From CAYONP01 sp964405335 (GTDB lineage: Bacteria; Armatimonadota; UBA10988), in NCBI GenBank assembly GCA_964405335.1, contig CAYONP010000015.1, forward strand, positions 1 to 64,000: a stretch of 64,000 nucleotides of DNA. The letters are read 5' to 3'. The position numbers and the translations under genes were made by a program. The notes under the pieces were generated by a model that did no database searches, was not told the origin of the DNA, and saw only the letters and a program-made list of their open reading frames with translations. Of the stretch, positions 60,501-64,000 are shown piece by piece. Positions within the stretch are counted from its first letter, which is position 1; each line of letters starts with the position of its first letter.

Positions 60501-63015
60501 GCAGGACCAGGTCGGCCCGCAGCGGCTCGGTCAGGCTCAGGTTCTCGAACAGCGTCAGCTCGGGCGCCAGGCGCTCGATCGTCGCCTGCCGCAGGCCGCT
60601 GGTGCTGACGTTGAGATCGACCGCGGCCACCCGCGGCAGACCGCGCACGACGCCGTCGACGGCGAACGAATCGCCGTCGGCCCGGCCGGTCAGGCGGCTG
60701 ACCACCAGCCGCGCGCCGGCGAAGCGGAGCCGGCCGCGCAGCTCGCTCAGCTCGGCCGGCGCCGCGTCGGCGCGCAGCGCGGCCGAACGCACCTCGATCA
60801 GCCCGTCGAGCCCGGCCGCCCCGCGCGCCGGCTCGACCGACAGATCGAGCCGCAGATCGGCCGCCCGGACCTGGACCCCCGGCACCCGCACCCGCGGCAC
60901 GACGGCGCTGCCGGCGAGGTGCAGCCGCCGCGGCGTGCCGCGCAGCCGCAGATCGAGCCGCAGCCGCCCGGCGCCGCTCACGTCGCGGCGGCCGATGACG
61001 CAGGCCACGCGCTCCATGTCGACGCCGGCGGTGTGCAGCGCGAGGTCGAACCGCGACGCATCGAGCGCCAGGCTGCCGTCGGCGCGAACCGCGTCACCGC
61101 CGTAGTTGAAGCGCAGGTCGTCGAGCACGACGCCGTCGCCGCGCAGCGTCACCGCGCCGTTGAGGCGGGTCACCGGCGCGCAGAGGCGAGCGAGGTCGAA
61201 CCCGGCATCGCTGATTCGCACCCGGCCGGTCGGCCGCGCGGCGAGCCGCAGGTCGAGCTCGTAGCGCCCACCCAGGTGCCTGCCCTGCGGCAGGCTGATC
61301 TCGGGCAAGGCCAACCGCCCCGCCACGACGAGCGCGTCGACCGGGCCGGTCAGCGACAGCTTGCCGGCGGCCACGCCGCGCGAGGCGGTCGGCCGGAACG
61401 CCGCCGGCACCGCCGGCGCGACGGCCATCGGGCTCAGGTTCTCGAACGACACTTCGAGCGCCAGGCGCAGCGTCTCGCCCAGCCCGGCGATGCGGCCGGC
61501 GGCGCGGAACGGTGCGCCGCCCACCTCGGCGCTCAGGTCGCGCAACGTCAGCTCGCGGCCGGCCAGCTGCACCTCGCCGTTCAATCGCTCGACCGGCCGG
61601 CCGAGCAGCTCCGGCTCGGCGGCGACCTGCTCGAACCGCAGCCGGCCCTCGACTCCGAACGGCGACGATTCGGCCGGCAGGCGCTGGAGCTGGAAGTGCG
61701 TCCGCCCGCCCAGCAGCCGCCCCTGACCGGCCCAGGCGACGTCGGCCGCGTCGATCCAGCCGTCGAGCCGGAGCGCGGTCAGGCGGCCGTTGATCTGCAC
61801 GTTCGCCCGCGACAGGCCGTCGCCCGAGAGCGCCGCCAGCGCCGGCTGGTCGGGCAGCAGCGCGGGCAGCGCGCCGAGCCGCAGCCGCGGCGCGTCGACC
61901 CGCAGGCTCAGGTCGGGGTCGGCCAGGTCATTGACCGTACCGTCGAGGGTCAACTCGCTGCCGGCGACGGTGACGCGCACGCCGTCGAGCACCACACCGC
62001 CGGTGCGCGAGCCGTCGTGGGCCGTCTGCAGGTCGAGGTTGATCGTTCCGCTCAGCGAGTCGATCGGCCGCCCGAGCTGGGCCAGCCGCAGCGACGCCGC
62101 CTCGGCCCGGAGGGCCAGTCGCAGGCCGACCGCCGGCTGGTCCGCCTCGGCCGCCGGCAGGGCCAGCGTGACGCGGCCCGACACGTCGGCCCGTCCGCCG
62201 AGCAGGACCACCTGTTCGCCGGCGGCCGGGGCCAGATAGGCCTGCAGCGCCGCCAGGTCGAGGCTGGTCAGGACCATCTCGCCGTCGATCGCCAGCGGCT
62301 CCGGCGCGATGGTCACGCCGTGTGCGGTGAGGTTGAGGAACAGCGCGGGCGTCTCAGTCGGCACCAGGGCAAGGTCGGCGCTGCGCAGCTCGATCGGCCC
62401 GTCGCCGTTGAACTTCAGCTCGACCCGCCGCGGCGCCAGGCGGTGGTGCCACGGCCGATCGGGCGCGGCGGGGTGCGCGGTCGTTTCGTCAAACAGGTGG
62501 AGAGTTCCGCCGACGACGGTCAGTCGCGCGGCGAAGCGGCTCGGCTCCTCGGGCTTCTCGGGAGGCCGGAACAGCTCGACGAGATCGATCCGCCCGTCGG
62601 CCAGGCGGGTCACCCGCCCCTGCGGATCGTGGACGACGATGCTGCCGATGCCGCCGACCGGTCCGCCGCCGAAGAGCATCCGCCACAGGCTGTAGCGGAT
62701 TTCGACCGTGCCGACGGAGAACTGGACCCGGTCGCCGCCGGGCCCGAAGCCGCCCTCCTCCGAGAGCGACAGGCCGTCGACCGCGACGCCGTACCAGAGG
62801 ATGCCGCGGACGTCGCCGACGCGGATCTCGCGGCCCGACTGCTTGGCCAGCGCACCGATGATCAGACGGCGGATGACCGCATGGTGTGGCGCCCGCGGCA
62901 AGAACGAGAAGAACAACCCGAGGCCGACGAAGATCAGCACCCACGTGCGGAACCGGAGGCGCGGGCGGCGCGCCGAGCGGGCCTGGCCTGCGCTCTGGTC
63001 CGGCGAGTTGCTCAC
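54517..63015 (-). CDS. tamB: TamB-family intermembrane protein, exceptionally long (2832 aa)
   Basis: AsmA-like/TamB proteins bridge inner and outer membrane and carry phospholipids or help outer-membrane protein insertion. Residues about 22-42 are a transmembrane anchor (FRTWVLIFVGLGLFFSFLP). An AsmA/TamB start (LIIGALAKQSGREIRVGDVR) leads into thousands of residues of repeating beta strands. The C-terminus is a TamB (DUF490) domain with RIFALLSRREEFVQAVEEGN, VLRFEYNLDGSFDIEAGQYL and the final barrel-type strand FRLGTEYSAQF. Escherichia coli TamB is about 1260 aa, so the groove would be roughly twice as long. A Pro/Glu/Ala-rich linker lies near residues 2280-2310. Start GTG 63015 overlaps the comF stop as GTGA. 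Confidence 0.93.
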   Translation of the reverse strand: MSNSPDQSAGQARSARRPRLRFRTWVLIFVGLGLFFSFLPRAPHHAVIRRLIIGALAKQSGREIRVGDVRGILWYGVAVDGLSLSEEGGFGPGGDRVQFSVGTVEIRYSLWRMLFGGGPVGGIGSIVVHDPQGRVTRLADGRIDLVELFRPPEKPEEPSRFAARLTVVGGTLHLFDETTAHPAAPDRPWHHRLAPRRVELKFNGDGPIELRSADLALVPTETPALFLNLTAHGVTIAPEPLAIDGEMVLTSLDLAALQAYLAPAAGEQVVLLGGRADVSGRVTLALPAAEADQPAVGLRLALRAEAASLRLAQLGRPIDSLSGTINLDLQTAHDGSRTGGVVLDGVRVTVAGSELTLDGTVNDLADPDLSLRVDAPRLRLGALPALLPDQPALAALSGDGLSRANVQINGRLTALRLDGWIDAADVAWAGQGRLLGGRTHFQLQRLPAESSPFGVEGRLRFEQVAAEPELLGRPVERLNGEVQLAGRELTLRDLSAEVGGAPFRAAGRIAGLGETLRLALEVSFENLSPMAVAPAVPAAFRPTASRGVAAGKLSLTGPVDALVVAGRLALPEISLPQGRHLGGRYELDLRLAARPTGRVRISDAGFDLARLCAPVTRLNGAVTLRGDGVVLDDLRFNYGGDAVRADGSLALDASRFDLALHTAGVDMERVACVIGRRDVSGAGRLRLDLRLRGTPRRLHLAGSAVVPRVRVPGVQVRAADLRLDLSVEPARGAAGLDGLIEVRSAALRADAAPAELSELRGRLRFAGARLVVSRLTGRADGDSFAVDGVVRGLPRVAAVDLNVSTSGLRQATIERLAPELTLFENLSLTEPLRADLVLRGPLDALLVRGPVAVPALALGADRSTVVGGRAELDLIVGGEGELPADGTATLAAGHARVARLGLPAHDLRGQLRLHRDGRVVIVEGSELDAISGRLGDAGTPFRVRGEVTVGTPTLLDLALDLDRLSVAELEQAASALDEPPEITGEGELRIVGLRILGSTERLRITTGEGVTAGWIDLPARLVARGYELAGGRARADLTIAANRLEQARIDLLDAAVGIESTGTRIAALTGSVTLAENRLTAEADGRVGGRLVRVEPRDSPAPPDPDGPLRVDLQVRSREVPLFELLPSLAGLAETIAADRVSSDLSVYGPLDDLSVGGQVLLAGGPSGVQPLRMDVVLRLVRTGEAEPELFGGVRFAGGGLPLRLLDRPLSGFRGGLSLSTREVVFEDLTADLAGGQVVLRGAVHGFPEPRFDLAVDLVEVDLGATLAELRLPPPDDPDGPRLDPFTARDLPLLRTPEPVSGRVTLHGPREAVAVAMNLDLPLITVEPTRAMVEDRGLGAGDPLFEQRGAMLLADAELGGSAIGSLAGSVPDTAEVVAAVERLAGFSLIGFDPPRALPPPEPEPEPRPSLLESFSLALHLASDAVNVRQVVAFLSEKARTETLSTLYAHLPGRVEVDILGPATAPELVGSIELPRVEYYGVPFRRVALEFDLFDQVFTYTNGIADVRGGQIRSSGAVAITPGEPIDFVAGVEVEAIELAVLNQMGLAGLEQREVDGTLDGELTVHLSEEVPRVQGALELGALSVDGLPLGDGRVRFAFEDKRLVLHQARLEDAETGARAELRGSAGLEDDGLLDLAADIQNLDLGAVAGFIPDLGPERLSGRLDFAGHLGGSRRLPLLGGTGSVRFGSLYGYPFARLSLNSVETGPNAMRTTVELVDPAYQVRAVANLDQIDFATGSAQLSAAVEELEVDLALALPLVGEQPALADSAGRLTGSAEITGRLPGRVEVAEGETPPSIWSTMRGDFALSAGEPGRARSLRIAGQRLDRIDLAGRVADNAMTIRRLELLAGETRIGIDPARPSRIDDLGDRRVAELHLTSDQLYYDDLVALTGLPLQTEGYITLNADLYGELADPRADVRVGTHGLVINGEAVPDRLITAIAGRSFFGFADSQRFELFGCRAVIDGGNFGDSMRLNAELEVLDWARLRAFLVAISRAPEDRAAAGWQVRLGNLAKRLPEPLRGELRTTLSLSGTPDRPLGDWSLDAVGLAAGPDARPLPDLVVRTVIGRPTTPELDPPPAETIQLFGNVDLRRDEVTGRRDGLVRMQAVSGRIDLGRYAPWTVAEGLDGDGSLQAVITGTLAAPRIELVDLSLRDLRLDGWSAEHLTIAELIYTPDELDLGTITLAGSGLSAELSARLPLGGTPAAGATGAAALVGQLQPDTPLSATFHLESRDAGALASVLPSLALAEGSAAVDLTLGGTARHPDLDGRIVGDLPRLVVAKAVPETEPETEPEAEAEPEAEAEPVPAEPEPLPEGVEAALDLRETQVDIRVADNRFTVERFATRLSGGDGRPGGELRIAPGGSVDLQHLAADRLLENPVRLELEGRDLSLLQRDLRIVGLNLDVALQPRDDLATEQQAAGWLTRVMVERVEGWVNGGLVVIEGDVGIRSPDPAQWQANDYALRLGTPVIAAGSATPPAFPERFRPRAKERQGGVYYPVRLERGAVGEVNLGLDLALETRAGQTPPLTLSGQVELFGATLREGIIALFARRPERGAAPPAWPAAPQLDVLITAEEDNWIHMRVPTVDVPIGARVRLTETPQQLRLDGTANLGEGGLSASLLKSQIRLRGGDARFSVRRNAETAVFEPFASFRASATTVVRDTGDRRESYDVTLDARGTVRPGVQRPIDTDVQLVAKSSPPLPEQRIFALLSRREEFVQAVEEGNLQSFVRDELANVALQAALGVALSPLLEEFREALGLDVLRFEYNLDGSFDIEAGQYLDPGDRLFVTVLVEVGGRLQKQTFRLDYRLAHGVSVGAQIDTFGDFRLGTEYSAQF

Positions 63016-63779
63016 GGTGTCCTTGCTTCGGCCGGCGGCCGGCTCTCCTCCCGGTCGCGGTCGACCCGCTGGGCGATGGTCACGGCGGTCACCCGTGCCG
63101 CGCCGGCGGCGCCGAGCACACCGGCCGCCTCGCTGAGTGTCGCGCCGGTGGTGTACAGGTCGTCGATCAAGATCAGCCGCGTCCCGGTCAGGTCTCGTTG
63201 CTCATTCGACGCGAACGCCCCAGCAACGTTGCGCCGCCGCTCGGGCGGGCTCAAGCCGACCTGCGGCCGAGTATACCTTACCCGCCGCAGCGCCCGCCAT
63301 ACCGGCAAACCCGTGTGCCCGCCCAGCGCCGCGGCGATCTGCTCGGCCTGGTTGAACCCGCGGCCCAGTCGCCGCCGCCAGTGCAGCGGCACCGGCACCA
63401 GCGCGTCGGCGTCGGCCAGGCCGACCGCCGCGAGCGCCTCGCCGCCGCGCTCGAGCCACTCGGCCAGCAGCCAGTCGAGGGCCTCGAGCGAGGCTCGGCG
63501 GCGCTGGAACTTGTAGCGCAGGATCGCCTGCCGCACCGGTCCGGCATAGGACGTCACCGCCCGCGCGGCGGTCAACGCCGAGCGGCGCTCGGGGCGGCAG
63601 TGGCGGCAGACCACGGGTCCGACGCGCAGGGGGTCGAACGGCATGCCGCAGCGCAGGCAGCGCGGCTCGGCGAGCCATTGGATGTGGGCCAGGCAGGCCG
63701 GGCAGAAAGCGGCCCGCCCCGGTGCGCCGCAAGCGTGGCACCGGGGCGGGTAGAGCCAGTCGAGCAGTCGCAGGCTCAG
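63012..63779 (-). CDS. ComF-family amidophosphoribosyltransferase-like protein with likely CTG start
   Basis: A 255-aa protein with the classic ComF N-terminal zinc ribbon (PPRCHACGAPGRAAFCPACL and EPRCLRCGMPFDP, two CxxC pairs) and a C-terminal phosphoribosyltransferase domain with the PRPP loop LILIDDLYTTGATLSEAA. The zinc ribbon is encoded upstream of the first ATG (63644), and no ATG, GTG or TTG exists in frame before it. The best start is CTG 63779, which overlaps the pyrophosphatase stop as CTGA, matching the NTGA coupling of neighbours. ComF proteins aid DNA uptake in competent bacteria, though many serve elsewhere. Confidence 0.85.
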   Translation of the reverse strand: MSLRLLDWLYPPRCHACGAPGRAAFCPACLAHIQWLAEPRCLRCGMPFDPLRVGPVVCRHCRPERRSALTAARAVTSYAGPVRQAILRYKFQRRRASLEALDWLLAEWLERGGEALAAVGLADADALVPVPLHWRRRLGRGFNQAEQIAAALGGHTGLPVWRALRRVRYTRPQVGLSPPERRRNVAGAFASNEQRDLTGTRLILIDDLYTTGATLSEAAGVLGAAGAARVTAVTIAQRVDRDREESRPPAEARTP

Positions 63780-64000
63780 TTCCCCATGCCGAGGAACATC
63801 GCCACGCGCGGTCCGGCCCAGACGGTCAGGCCGGCAAAGACCACCGCGACCATGCTCATCAGCTTGATCAGGATGTTCAGGCTCGGGCCGGAGGTGTCCT
63901 TGAACGGATCGCCGACCGTGTCGCCAACCACGCCGGCCTTGTGAGCATCGCTGCCCTTGCCGCCGTAGTTGCCCTTCTCGATGTATTTCTTGGCGTTGTC
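63776..64000 (-). CDS. hppA: Membrane-bound proton/sodium pyrophosphatase, C-terminal end (truncated by window)
   Basis: The visible 74 residues include YGGKGSDAHKAGVVGDTVGD, then PFKDTSGPSLNILIKLMSMV and a last transmembrane helix (VAVVFAGLTVWAG). These are the conserved C-terminal substrate-binding part and final segments of membrane pyrophosphatases, which pump H+ or Na+ by hydrolysing pyrophosphate. The rest of the gene, about 600 residues, lies beyond position 64000. Its stop overlaps the probable comF start. Confidence 0.93.
   Translation of the reverse strand, partial: DNAKKYIEKGNYGGKGSDAHKAGVVGDTVGDPFKDTSGPSLNILIKLMSMVAVVFAGLTVWAGPRVAMFLGMGN

Noticed and set aside
57799..63516. Very long open frame (about 1900 codons) antisense to tamB, and similar long antisense frames at 13537-16686 and 18302-22501
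   Set aside because: High GC leaves few stop codons in the complementary frame. Translations are Arg/Ala/His/Gly-rich without domains, and the opposite strand encodes coherent proteins with ribosome-binding sites.
63012..63644. ATG-initiated short version of ComF
   Set aside because: It would remove both CxxC pairs of the zinc ribbon that are clearly encoded in frame just upstream.

Overview
The window is about 64 kb of very GC-rich DNA from a diderm (Gram-negative-type) bacterium. It encodes BamA, OmpH/Skp and TamB, a type IV pilus (T4P) secretin with its PilM/N/O/P alignment complex, and lipoproteins. Oversized prepilins, GH172 (DUF2961) and DUF6807 proteins and a membrane pyrophosphatase together recall Planctomycetota-like or other poorly cultured phyla (for example Hydrogenedentota or Sumerlaeota). 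This placement is an inference; no rRNA or ribosomal marker is present. Genes are packed tightly, with many ATGA, GTGA or TGATG overlaps. No gene-free stretch reaches 300 bp, and I see no tRNA, rRNA, IS element, prophage or CRISPR array.

Layout. (1) 1-1154 (+): 3' part of an AMP-forming acetyl-CoA synthetase, ending at a bidirectional hairpin. (2) 1248-9832 (-): a pilMNOP block followed by three tandem STN-domain proteins, of which only the middle one carries a secretin pore (PilQ/GspD type); a good sigma-70 promoter precedes pilM. (3) 10027-31006 (-): a probable operon of five prepilin/pseudopilin-like genes followed by two giant exported proteins (1894 and 2202 aa). The order matches fimU-pilV-pilW-pilX-pilY1 of classical type IV pili, and the giants sit where the tip adhesin PilY1 would be. 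(4) 31116-33138 (-): an unknown protein and a GAF-domain histidine kinase, whose promoter overlaps a divergent promoter for a YbjN-like protein. (5) 33287-36371: small genes (YbjN-like, NlpC/P60-like, SRPBCC, TPR, membrane protein). (6) 36476-47195 (+): a translationally coupled glycan-degradation operon (GH172, DUF6807, cupin, unknown helical protein, GH51 arabinofuranosidase, clan-A glycoside hydrolase, CYTH protein, Gfo/Idh/MocA oxidoreductase). (7) 47171-64000 (-): an outer-membrane biogenesis run: membrane pyrophosphatase (partial), ComF, a 2832-aa TamB, two TolB-like propeller lipoproteins, an ECF sigma factor, BamA, OmpH and RlmN.

The most unusual part is the roughly 32-kb pilus superlocus. 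Its alignment-complex proteins all carry low-complexity segments: an acidic FDFG-repeat insert in PilM and Gly/Pro-rich segments in PilN, PilO, PilP and the secretins. The secretin N-domains exist as extra stand-alone paralogues, and the minor-pilin cluster ends in two giant surface-protein candidates. The motor ATPases, platform protein and prepilin peptidase are not in the window.
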